DNA of 64,000 nt. Origin: Microbacterium sp. Root180. Its GTDB lineage: Bacteria; Actinomycetota; Actinomycetes; Actinomycetales; Microbacteriaceae. The notes under the pieces are model-generated. The model saw nothing but the letters and a program-made list of their open reading frames with translations, did no database searches and had not been told where the DNA came from. Location: positions 682,404 through 746,403 of the forward strand of contig NZ_LMHS01000001.1 of NCBI RefSeq assembly GCF_001428485.1. Reading direction: 5' to 3'. Position 1 is the first letter of the stretch. Each line of letters opens with the position of its first letter. A program made the translations under genes and the position numbers. Positions 55,124 through 62,949 of this stretch are shown here, piece after piece.

Positions 55124-55154
55124 GGGGCGCCGCGCCCGATGACGCGACGCCCCC
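55124..55154 (-). promoter_or_regulatory. Intercistronic stem-loop between binding-protein and ATPase genes
   Basis: GGGGCGCCGCG and CGCGACGCCCC pair (one mismatch) around CCCGATGACG in the 82-bp gap. Such hairpins often protect and raise the binding-protein mRNA relative to the downstream transporter genes; that role is inferred. Confidence 0.6.
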
Positions 55155-55171
55155 GCGGCTTGACCGATAAC

Positions 55172-56248
55172 TTACTCGGTGACCCCGTACTCTTCGCAGG
55201 CTGCCGCGACATCCGGCGTGCAGACGTCGTCGAACGATGCGTCGCCGGCGGCGATGACGTCCTTGACGTTGTCCGGTCCGACCAGGATCGGCGTGACCTG
55301 GACGTACGGCGTGCCGTCCTCCAGCTCGGCGCCGGCGTCGGGCGTCTCGCCGTTGAGCAGTGCGATCGCGGTGGCGACAGCGGCCTCGGCCTCGTCCTTC
55401 ACGGGCTTGTAGACCGTGGCGGTCTGCCAGCCGAGGAGGATGTTCTGCAGGCCCGCGACGTTCGCGTCCTGACCGGAGACGGCCACGCCCTTCAGGTTGT
55501 TGTCCTGGAGGACCTTGATCACACCGGCGGCGTTGGTGTCGTTCGCGACCCAGACGCCGTCGACCTGACCGCCCAGACCGGTGAGGGCCTGCTCGAAGTT
55601 GGTCTGCGACTTGGCCTGGTCCCACACGCCCGGGGGCTCGGCGGCCGGAGTGATGCCCGCGGCCTCCATGACCTCGACAGCGCCTTCCTTGAACATCGCG
55701 GCGTTGCCGTCGGTCGGGTCTCCGCCCATGTAGACGACGGTGGCCTCGGCCGGGTCGACGCCTGCGGCCTCGAGCCCGTCGAGGACCGTCTGGCCCTCCA
55801 TGCGGCCGACCTCGACGTTGTCGAAGGACACGTAGTAGTCGGCGCCCGCGAACGGACGGTCGTACGCGATGACCGGGATGCCCTCAGCCTTGGCCTTGGT
55901 GGCCACGGCCTCGGCGGCGCCCTGGTAGTCGACGAGCAGCATTACGCCACAGCCCTGAGAGAGCTGCTGGTCGGCGATGGTCGCGTACTTGTTGACGTCA
56001 CCCAGAGCGTTCTGGATGTCGGTCTCGAAGCCGGCAGCCTCGAGGCCCTCCTGCAGGTACTTCGCGTCGAAGTTCTCCCAGCGCGGCGACGAGGCCGCGT
56101 CAGGGAGAATCACGCAGGCGCGGCCGGCCTCGGCATCTCCGCCGCCGCTCTCGCTCGGGGTGCCGCCGGAACCGCCGGCACAACCCGCAAGCATCACCGC
56201 AGCCGCACCCGTGAGGGCGGCCACGGCGAGGAGTGAAGACTTCTTCAT
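55172..56248 (-). CDS. CUT2 sugar-binding lipoprotein (xylose-type)
   Basis: A 358-residue binding lipoprotein: KKSSLLAVAALTGAAAVMLAGC signal with lipobox LAGC (Cys23), a Gly/Ser linker, then a two-lobe sugar-binding domain (ACVILPDAASSPRWENFDAKYLQEGLEAAG; PVIAYDRPFAGADYYVSFDN; GQDANVAGLQNILLGWQTATVYKPV) of the XylF/ChvE group. ATG 56248 is preferred to ATG 56251 because of the AAAGGCGA spacing. First gene of its operon. Confidence 0.93.
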   Translation of the reverse strand: MKKSSLLAVAALTGAAAVMLAGCAGGSGGTPSESGGGDAEAGRACVILPDAASSPRWENFDAKYLQEGLEAAGFETDIQNALGDVNKYATIADQQLSQGCGVMLLVDYQGAAEAVATKAKAEGIPVIAYDRPFAGADYYVSFDNVEVGRMEGQTVLDGLEAAGVDPAEATVVYMGGDPTDGNAAMFKEGAVEVMEAAGITPAAEPPGVWDQAKSQTNFEQALTGLGGQVDGVWVANDTNAAGVIKVLQDNNLKGVAVSGQDANVAGLQNILLGWQTATVYKPVKDEAEAAVATAIALLNGETPDAGAELEDGTPYVQVTPILVGPDNVKDVIAAGDASFDDVCTPDVAAACEEYGVTE

Positions 56249-56344
56249 CATTCGCCTTTCGTCATTGAAGTGCGCGAGCCCCAGGTTCGTTCCTGCTGCA
56301 CTTCGCGCTTGATCAGATCCTTTCCGCCTCTGTTCTTGGCGTCA

Positions 56345-56372
56345 AGTCTTGAACGTAACGCTTTCGCAACGC
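56345..56372 (-). promoter_or_regulatory. Candidate operator in the promoter region of the second CUT2 operon
   Basis: On the minus strand, TTGCGAAAGCGTTACGTTCAAG contains a GAAAGCG core like LacI/ROK-type operators, though only one half is well formed. The 286-bp gap 56249-56534 otherwise shows a CACAATGCG motif twice (about 56427 and 56459) and nothing else. Weak call. Confidence 0.25.
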
Positions 56373-56534
56373 CCGTCGAAGATGCATCCGTTCACCCGTC
56401 GGCGTTCCACGATACGTTGCCTCGCGGTGCACAATGCGAGCATCACGCCTCGGGATGGGGCACAATGCGCAGACGCCTATGCGGGACCGCTCCCAGCGAA
56501 CGCAGGCGGGTTTGCCCTATGAATGCACGACGGG

Positions 56535-57776
56535 TCAGGCGCGCCCTGTCGCGGCGCGCGTGCGTCGCGAGATCGAGTCGACGATCACGGCCAGCACGAG
56601 CACGATGCCGGTGATCATGAACTGCACGGAGGAGTCGAGGGTGAGCAGCGTCAGGCCCGACGAGATCGACTGGATCACGATGATCCCGAGCAGGGCGGAG
56701 AAGGCGGTGCCGCGCCCGCCGAAGAGGCTCGCGCCGCCGATCACGGCCGCGGCGATGGCGTTGAGATTGACGTCGCCGGTGCCGGAGCTCTGACCCGCCG
56801 ACCCCAGGCGCGCCGCGGCGAGGATGCCGCCGACCGCGGCCAGGGTCGAGCACATCATGAACACCGAGAGGTAGATGCGATCGACGCGGATGCCGGCGCG
56901 GCGCGCCGCCTCGACGGAGCCGCCGACCGCGTACACCGCCCGCCCCCAGCGCGTGCGGGTCAGCACCAGGTTCATGGCCACGACGAGCGCGATGAAGAAC
57001 ACGAACATCACGCCGACGCCCCGGTGCAGGTTCAGGTACCAGGTCGTGAGGAGCAGGAAGAGCAGCAGAGCACCGCTGCGCAGCCCGATCTCGAGATTGC
57101 TCTGGCTCGCGAGGTTCGCCGCCGTGCGCCGCCGCGCGCGGCGCAGCAGCACCCACGCGTACGCGCCCACGGACAGGACCACCAGGAGATACGCCGCCCA
57201 GTGCGGCAGGAACCAGTCCTGCGCGAACTCGACGATCCACGAGTCGAACCCGAGTCCGATCGTGCCGGTGTCGCCGAGCACCCAGAGCTGCAGCCCCAGG
57301 AATCCCAGGAGGCCGGCGAGCGTGATCACGAAGCTCGGCAGGCCGAAGCGGGTGTAGAGGAATCCGTACAGGAGGCCGACGAGGCATCCGATCGCGATGC
57401 CCGCGACGAGGGCCAGCGCCAGCGGCCAGCTCAGCTGCACGAAGGTCACGGCCAGGACGGCAGCCGCGAGCCCCGACACCGACCCGACGGACAGGTCGAT
57501 CTCGCCCAGCAGCAGCACGAGCACGACACCGAGCGCGATCGTGCCGATCGCCGCGCATTGCATCGTGAGATTCCCGAGGTTCTCGCTCGAGAGGAACACA
57601 GGGTTCAGGGCCTGGAACACGAGCCAGATCACGATGAGCCCGCCCACGACCGGTGCGGCGCCGAGGTCTCCGCCGCGGATCCGGGTGATGACCGACTCGA
57701 CCGCGCCACGGAGCCCGGCGACGCTGAGCAGACGGACGTCCGCGTCCTCGGTTCCGGGAATGACCTCGCGGCTCAC
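56535..57776 (-). CDS. CUT2 sugar ABC importer permease (second system)
   Basis: A 413-residue permease with the same architecture as the one at 53012-54283: VVGGLIVIWLVFQALNPVFLSSENLGNLTMQ, LLLGEIDLSVGSVSGLAAAVL, GRAVYAVGGSVEAARRAGIRVD and a GGASLFGGRGTAFSALLGIIV end. The middle is a soluble-looking basic loop (RRARRRTAANLASQSNLEIG) as in the paralogue. It overlaps its ATPase gene by 4 bp. Last gene of the ROK-SBP-ATPase-permease series. Confidence 0.92.
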   Translation of the reverse strand: MSREVIPGTEDADVRLLSVAGLRGAVESVITRIRGGDLGAAPVVGGLIVIWLVFQALNPVFLSSENLGNLTMQCAAIGTIALGVVLVLLLGEIDLSVGSVSGLAAAVLAVTFVQLSWPLALALVAGIAIGCLVGLLYGFLYTRFGLPSFVITLAGLLGFLGLQLWVLGDTGTIGLGFDSWIVEFAQDWFLPHWAAYLLVVLSVGAYAWVLLRRARRRTAANLASQSNLEIGLRSGALLLFLLLTTWYLNLHRGVGVMFVFFIALVVAMNLVLTRTRWGRAVYAVGGSVEAARRAGIRVDRIYLSVFMMCSTLAAVGGILAAARLGSAGQSSGTGDVNLNAIAAAVIGGASLFGGRGTAFSALLGIIVIQSISSGLTLLTLDSSVQFMITGIVLVLAVIVDSISRRTRAATGRA

Positions 57777-58696
57777 GATCGGTCGCCCTTCGGGTCGGCG
57801 GTGCGGCGAGGGCGGTCACGCGGGATGCGGATGATCTCGGCGCCGTGCTCGTGGGCGGGATCGGTCTCGTCCACCGGGTCGGGCACGGGCGTGGTGCGGG
57901 GGGCGGGACGTTCGGCCGCCCGCCGGGCTGCCACGTTGTCGGCGGCGCCGGTGATCGCCGCGATGAGCGTCCCGCTCGTCACCTCGGCCACGTTGTACAC
58001 GCCGTTGTTGCGCCCGAGCCGCAGCACGACGGCGCGGTCTGCGACCGCCATCACATCGGCCATGTTGTGGCTGATGAGGATCACCCCGTGTCCGCGCTCG
58101 CGCAGGCGCTCGATGAGGTTGAGCACCTCGGCGGTCTGAGCGACGCCGAGGGCCGCCGTCGGCTCGTCCAGGATCACGACCCGCGGGTCGCCGATGAGCG
58201 AGCGGGCGATCGCGACCGTCTGGCGCTGACCCCCCGAGAGCGAGGCGACCGGGATGCGCACGGACGGGATCTTCGCCGACAGCTCGCGCAGGAGTGTCCA
58301 CGTGCGCTGCTCCATGTCGACTTCGTCGAGCGCGCCGCCCTCCACGAGCTCGCGGCCGAGCCAGAGGTTGGCGACCACATCGAGGTTGTCGCACAGCGCG
58401 AGATCCTGGAAGACGGTGGCGATGCCGAGCTCCTGAGCGTCGGCGGGGCTCGGGATGTCCACGACCGCGCCGTCGAACTCGATCGTGCCGGCGTCGGGCG
58501 CGTGCACCCCGGCGAGCACCTTCACCAGGGTCGACTTGCCGGCGCCGTTGTCCCCGACGAGGGCCACTACCTCCCCCTCGTTGACCCAGAAGTCCACGTC
58601 GGTCAGGGCTTTGACCGCACCGAAGTGCTTGCCGATCCCGCGCATGGTGAGCACGCGCTCGCGCGGTCGCCCCGCGCGCGGCTGTGTCATCGACAT
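57773..58696 (-). CDS. CUT2 sugar ABC importer ATPase (second system)
   Basis: A 307-residue single-domain ATPase: Walker A GDNGAGKSTLVKVLAG, signature LSGGQRQTVAIARSLI and Walker B VVILDEPTAALGV. A C-terminal tail of about 45 residues (AARRAAERPAPRTTPVPDPVDETD...) rich in Arg, Pro and Asp is absent from the paralogue at 54280-55089. ATG 58696 or 58690 start the protein. It overlaps the permease by 4 bp and follows the binding-protein gene by 32 bp. Confidence 0.92.
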   Translation of the reverse strand: MSMTQPRAGRPRERVLTMRGIGKHFGAVKALTDVDFWVNEGEVVALVGDNGAGKSTLVKVLAGVHAPDAGTIEFDGAVVDIPSPADAQELGIATVFQDLALCDNLDVVANLWLGRELVEGGALDEVDMEQRTWTLLRELSAKIPSVRIPVASLSGGQRQTVAIARSLIGDPRVVILDEPTAALGVAQTAEVLNLIERLRERGHGVILISHNMADVMAVADRAVVLRLGRNNGVYNVAEVTSGTLIAAITGAADNVAARRAAERPAPRTTPVPDPVDETDPAHEHGAEIIRIPRDRPRRTADPKGDRS

Positions 58697-58728
58697 CCGG
58701 TCATGCCCTCCTCGCCAAGGTCAGGACC

Positions 58729-59826
58729 CTACCTGATGCCCGCGGCTTCGCACGCATCGACGTACGCGGGCGTGCAGATGTCCTCGACGGTCCAGAAGCC
58801 GTCGGCGACGACCGTCTCGAGGATGTTGTCGACGGTCACGGCCACCGGATCGAGGAGCGTCGTCGGCACGCCGTCGATCTCCATGGGCGCGGTGACCTCC
58901 TCGCCGTGCAGGAGCGCCACCGCCACCTCCGCCGCGAGCTCGGCCTGCGGCTTGATCGCCTTGTAGACGGTCATGTGCTGGTCGCCCGTCACGATGCGCT
59001 GGAGCGCCGCGAGCTCGGCATCCTGTCCGGTGACGATCGGGAACGGCTCGACGTTCGCGGCCTTGAGTGCTGCCACGGCACCGCCCGCCGTACCGTCGTT
59101 GGCGGCGTACACCCCGACGATCCGGTCGCCGTACTGGGCGATCTGTCCGGCGACCCACTCCTGCGCCTTGTCGGGGCTCCAATCGGGCGTGGAGTACTCG
59201 GCGAGAACCTCGAGCCCGCTCTCGTCGATGAGACTGTGGGCTCCCTTGCGGAACAGGGCGGCGTTGCTGTCGGTGGGGGAGCCGTTGACCATCAGGATGC
59301 CGCCGCCCCCGGCATCCTGGATCGCGTCGACGAACTCGGTCGCCTGCAGAACTCCGACCTTCTCGTTGTCGAACGAGATGTAGTACGCGAGGTCTCCGCC
59401 CGCGATGAGGCGGTCGTACGAGATCACCGGGACGCCCTTCGCATTCGCGGAGCGGACGATGCTCACGGCGGCGTTGGCGTCCACGGCATCGAGCACCAGC
59501 ACCCCGGCGCCCGCCGCGAGCGCCGACTCGGCCTGCTGCTGCTGCTTCGCGGCGTCCTGGTCGGCGTTGGAGTACAGCACGTCGTAGTCGCCGAGCTCCG
59601 CGACGCGGGCTTCGAAGAATGGGCGGTCGAACGTCTCGTAGCGGGCCGTCTTCGCATCGGGCAGCAGCAGCGCGATCGATTCCGTCCCGCCGCTGGTCGA
59701 CGGGCCGGGATCGGCCCCGCTGCACGCGACGGCGGTCGCGGCGAGCAGCGCCCCGAGGACCGTGGCGGCTGCCGCGCGCCCGAGGGCCTTCCTCAGAACC
59801 TCGCGTCCTGATCTCGACTTCGCCAT
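58729..59826 (-). CDS. CUT2 sugar-binding lipoprotein (second system)
   Basis: A 365-residue binding lipoprotein: basic start (MAKSRSGREVLRKALGR), hydrophobic core and lipobox AVAC (Cys35). The binding domain resembles the paralogue at 55172: SIALLLPDAKTARYETFDRPFF, PVISYDRLIAGGDLAYYISFDN, GVYAANDGTAGGAVAAL and TGQDAELAALQRIVTGDQHMTVYK. Position right after the ROK gene and before its ATPase suggests an intact inducible importer. Xylose-like sugars are the likely ligands by family. Confidence 0.93.
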   Translation of the reverse strand: MAKSRSGREVLRKALGRAAAATVLGALLAATAVACSGADPGPSTSGGTESIALLLPDAKTARYETFDRPFFEARVAELGDYDVLYSNADQDAAKQQQQAESALAAGAGVLVLDAVDANAAVSIVRSANAKGVPVISYDRLIAGGDLAYYISFDNEKVGVLQATEFVDAIQDAGGGGILMVNGSPTDSNAALFRKGAHSLIDESGLEVLAEYSTPDWSPDKAQEWVAGQIAQYGDRIVGVYAANDGTAGGAVAALKAANVEPFPIVTGQDAELAALQRIVTGDQHMTVYKAIKPQAELAAEVAVALLHGEEVTAPMEIDGVPTTLLDPVAVTVDNILETVVADGFWTVEDICTPAYVDACEAAGIR

Positions 59827-59829
59827 GGG

Positions 59830-61026
59830 CTACGCCGAATACGGGAGTGCTTGCGCATCCACCGTCACATGATCGAGGGCGATCGCGATCGCCCCGCGCG
59901 TCTCGGCCCATTCGCCGAACGAAGCACCCACGATCTCGGGGAGCCCGCCTGCCGACGTCAGCGCCGTGCGCTCGAGCGAGTGGCGCATGGGAGCCATCAG
60001 GATCTCGCCCGCCTGTGCGAGCTCGCCGCCCATGATGATGAGCTCGGGGTCGAAGAGGTTGCACAGGCTCGCCGCGGCGATGCCGATGTGGCGGCCGGCG
60101 TCGGCGATCACGCGCCGGGAGCTGCCGTCGCCGGCCTCCGCCGCCTGCAGCAGGTCGCCGAGGCGCTGCATGCCCTCGCTCGGCGGGAACAGCGACATCA
60201 GTGCCGGGCCTCCGGCGTAGGTCTCGAGGCAGCCGCGGTTGCTGCAGCGGCAGATCGGCCCGTTCTCGTCGATGGTGACGTGCCCGATCTGCCCGGCCTT
60301 GCCGTTGACGCCGTGGAACAGGTCGCCGCCGACGATCAGCCCGGCGCTGATGGTGTGGCCGGCGCGGATGAACACCGACGAGGACGCCTCACGCCCGTTC
60401 CCCTCGCGAGCCTCTGCGAGGCCGCCGAGGTTCGCCTCGCTGTCCACGAACACGGGGCGCCCGATGCGCGCCGACAGGCTCTCGGCCACATCGACGCCCT
60501 CCCAGCCGCGCAGGAGCCCGGGCGTGGACACCATGCCGGTGCGCGGGTCGATGGGTGCGGGAAGCGCGAGACCGACGGCGAGGAGATCCGAGAGCGAGCC
60601 GCCGAGCGACTCCATCATGTCTCCGAGCAGCAGACTCAGCCGGTCGAGCTCGGCATCGTGGCGGTGATCGAGCGGGAGCGGCAGCGAGGACTGCGTGACG
60701 ATCGCGCGCGCCGTGTCGGCGATGGCGATGTGGAGCTGTCGCGAGCTGAAGTGCACGCCGGCGACGAGGCCGAGCTGGCGGGCGAGCGAGACGAGCGTCG
60801 CGCGGCGTCCGCTGCGCGAGGTGAACGACGTGTGGAGGATGCCCGAGGCGGTGAGCTCCTTGACGATGTTCGACACCGTCGCGGGCGAGAGGCCGGTGCT
60901 GCCGGCGAGCTCGACCTGGGTGAGGCGGCCGTGTCGCTTCAGCGACTCCACCAGGCGCGCGCGATTGGCCTCGCGGAGCGAGGTCTGCGAGCCTGGCGGC
61001 GGGTTTCGGCGTGCCACAGCCCACAC
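59830..61026 (-). CDS. ROK-family transcriptional regulator
   Basis: A 398-residue repressor: winged helix LREANRARLVESLKRHGRLTQVELAGSTGLSPATVSNIVKEL at the N-terminus, then a ROK sugar-kinase-like domain with GLALPAPIDPRTG, FIRAGHTISAGLIVGG and the zinc motif CRCSNRGCLETYAGG. It lies 3 bp upstream of the binding-lipoprotein gene, so it is cotranscribed with the importer it probably controls (XylR-like). GTG 61026 is used; GTG 61017 is also possible and neither has a strong ribosome site. Confidence 0.9.
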   Translation of the reverse strand: MWAVARRNPPPGSQTSLREANRARLVESLKRHGRLTQVELAGSTGLSPATVSNIVKELTASGILHTSFTSRSGRRATLVSLARQLGLVAGVHFSSRQLHIAIADTARAIVTQSSLPLPLDHRHDAELDRLSLLLGDMMESLGGSLSDLLAVGLALPAPIDPRTGMVSTPGLLRGWEGVDVAESLSARIGRPVFVDSEANLGGLAEAREGNGREASSSVFIRAGHTISAGLIVGGDLFHGVNGKAGQIGHVTIDENGPICRCSNRGCLETYAGGPALMSLFPPSEGMQRLGDLLQAAEAGDGSSRRVIADAGRHIGIAAASLCNLFDPELIIMGGELAQAGEILMAPMRHSLERTALTSAGGLPEIVGASFGEWAETRGAIAIALDHVTVDAQALPYSA

Positions 61027-61039
61027 TCTAGTAGACGGC

Positions 61040-61903
61040 TCAGCGGCGGTCGGCGGCGAGACGGACGAGGACGATGTTCCCGGACTCGTCGACCTCGGCC
61101 ACCGACGGATGGGCTTTCACGAACTCGGAGAAGCTCTTGTGGCCGAGCGCCTTCTCCGAGAACGACGGGTCGAGCCGCTTGACGAGGCTCTTCACGGCCG
61201 ACGCATGCTGCCACTCCACGTCCTCCTTGTCGCTCTCGAGGCGCAGGGCGCGATCGAGGAGCGCCTCGGCCGGGTCTGCGCCCGACGTGCGAGCGCGACG
61301 GCGCGGAGGAGCGGCATCCTTCCGAGCCTCGGCCGGGGCCGCGACTCCCGGGAGAGCGTCGTACGAGTCGAACTGGTCGCACGCGGCGGCGAGCGACTTC
61401 GCCGTGGAGCCCGCGACGCCCACGCCCACGACGAAGCGACCCAGGCGCTTGCAGCGCTGGGCGAGGGGGACGTAGTCGGAGTCGCCGGCCACGATCACCA
61501 CGTGGGTCAGATCGGGCAGGCGGAACATGTCCTCCACGGCGTCGACGGCGAGGCGGATGTCGGCGCCGTTCTTGGCGTAGGCGGCCGCAGGGAACAGCTG
61601 CACGAGGTCGACGGCGCGCGCGACCAGCTGCGAGCGGTACACCGCGTTGACCGGCGACGACCAGTCGGCGTACGCACGCGTGAGCACGAGCGTGCCGAAC
61701 GACGTGGCGTAGTCGATGATCGCGCCGACGTCGATCGTGGCAGCGGTCAGGCGCTCGGCGATCTCGGGATCCGAGGCAGCCGAGGTGATCTTCTGCCGGT
61801 CGCGCGCGTACGAGTTCTTGCCGTGGACGCGGTCGTACCAGGACATGACGATGTTGTCGAAGTCGAGGTAGACGGCCACGCGGGCGTTCTGCAGGTCGGG
61901 CAT
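61040..61903 (-). CDS. NYN-domain (LabA-like) protein with a C-terminal OST-HTH-like domain
   Basis: A 287-residue predicted RNA-processing protein. The N-terminal NYN nuclease fold begins RVAVYLDFDNIVMSWYD with the catalytic Asp residues, and continues ADIRLAVDAVEDM and VVIVAGDSDYVPLAQRCKRLGR, the typical acidic-residue set of PIN-like nucleases. After an Ala/Pro/Arg linker, the C-terminus (WQHASAVKSLVKRLDPSFSEKALGHKSFSEFVKAHP) matches an OST-HTH/LOTUS domain that binds RNA. ATG 61903 follows GGGGAGGAG. Single gene, 1 bp from the oxidoreductase gene. Confidence 0.88.
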   Translation of the reverse strand: MPDLQNARVAVYLDFDNIVMSWYDRVHGKNSYARDRQKITSAASDPEIAERLTAATIDVGAIIDYATSFGTLVLTRAYADWSSPVNAVYRSQLVARAVDLVQLFPAAAYAKNGADIRLAVDAVEDMFRLPDLTHVVIVAGDSDYVPLAQRCKRLGRFVVGVGVAGSTAKSLAAACDQFDSYDALPGVAAPAEARKDAAPPRRRARTSGADPAEALLDRALRLESDKEDVEWQHASAVKSLVKRLDPSFSEKALGHKSFSEFVKAHPSVAEVDESGNIVLVRLAADRR

Positions 61904-61904
61904 C

Positions 61905-62900
61905 TCACTCCTCCCCGGGGTAGCTGACGCCGACGAGCTGGCGGATCTCGTCGAGGGTGGACATGATCGCGACCGTCTCGTCGATCGGCAGCACCACGCT
62001 GTCGGTGAGACCATCCGCCAGATACTGCTCCGCCGCGATCGCCTGATACTGCATGCCGCGCCCCTGGATGTCGGACGCGTACTCCTCGAGCACCGTGCCG
62101 TCGGCGTCCACGACGCGGAAGGACGTCGCGCTGTACCAGACGCGGTCGATGTCGATGCGGGCGTCGGTGCCGATGATGTGCGCGGTGTTGGGACCGGCGG
62201 CTCGGGATGCCGAGAGCGACGTGGACAGTGCGCCGGAGACATGCGACATCACGGTCGCGACCTCGGTGTCGGCGCCGGTGTCGCCCAGGCGGGCGGAGGC
62301 GGTGATCGCGAGCGGCTCGCCCAGGATGTCCCACGCGAACGAGATCGGGTACACGCCGAGGTCGAGCAGCGCGCCGCCGCCCAGCTCGAGGGCGTTGAGG
62401 CGATGGGCGGGGTCCGACGAGATGCGCTGCGTGTGATCGGCCAGGAGCGCGCGGATCTCGCCGAGCGCTCCCGAGGCCACGACCTCGCGGATGCGTGCCA
62501 TGTGCGGCAGGTAGCGGGTCCACATCGCCTCCATGGCGAGCAGGCCGCGCTCGACGGCGACGTCGCGCACGGCGGCCGCTTCGTCGCCGGTGAGCGTGAA
62601 GGGCTTCTCCACCAGCACGTGCTTGCCGTGCTCGAGGGCGAGGATCGCCTGCTCGGCATGGAAGGGATGCGGGGTCGCGATGTAGACGATGTCGACGTCG
62701 GGGTCGGACACGAGAGCCTCGTATGAGCCGTGCGCGCGGGCCACGTCGAAGTCTGCGGCGAAGGCGCCCGCGGACTCGGCGCTGCGCGACCCGACGGCGA
62801 CGAGGTCCAGGCCTGCGGTGCGCAGATCGGAGGCGAAGGCTCGGGCGATGCCGCCCGGGCCGAGGATGCCCCAGCGCAGGGCGGACGATGAAGCGGTCAT
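61905..62900 (-). CDS. Gfo/Idh/MocA-family oxidoreductase
   Basis: A 331-residue NAD(P)-dependent oxidoreductase: Rossmann GILGPGGIARAFASDLRTAGLDLVAVGSR (about 11-39), catalytic-type EKPFTLTGDEAAAV (about 97) and a C-terminal beta-sheet domain. Family members act on sugars, inositols and sugar-phosphates; the neighbouring sugar importers make a sugar dehydrogenase plausible, though it is transcribed with the NYN gene rather than with them. ATG 62900 was chosen at the start of the Rossmann strand. Confidence 0.9.
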   Translation of the reverse strand: MTASSSALRWGILGPGGIARAFASDLRTAGLDLVAVGSRSAESAGAFAADFDVARAHGSYEALVSDPDVDIVYIATPHPFHAEQAILALEHGKHVLVEKPFTLTGDEAAAVRDVAVERGLLAMEAMWTRYLPHMARIREVVASGALGEIRALLADHTQRISSDPAHRLNALELGGGALLDLGVYPISFAWDILGEPLAITASARLGDTGADTEVATVMSHVSGALSTSLSASRAAGPNTAHIIGTDARIDIDRVWYSATSFRVVDADGTVLEEYASDIQGRGMQYQAIAAEQYLADGLTDSVVLPIDETVAIMSTLDEIRQLVGVSYPGEE

Positions 62901-62949
62901 GTCCCGAGCGTAGCGACCGTCGCCGACCCCGTGCGCCTAGGCTCTGCAC

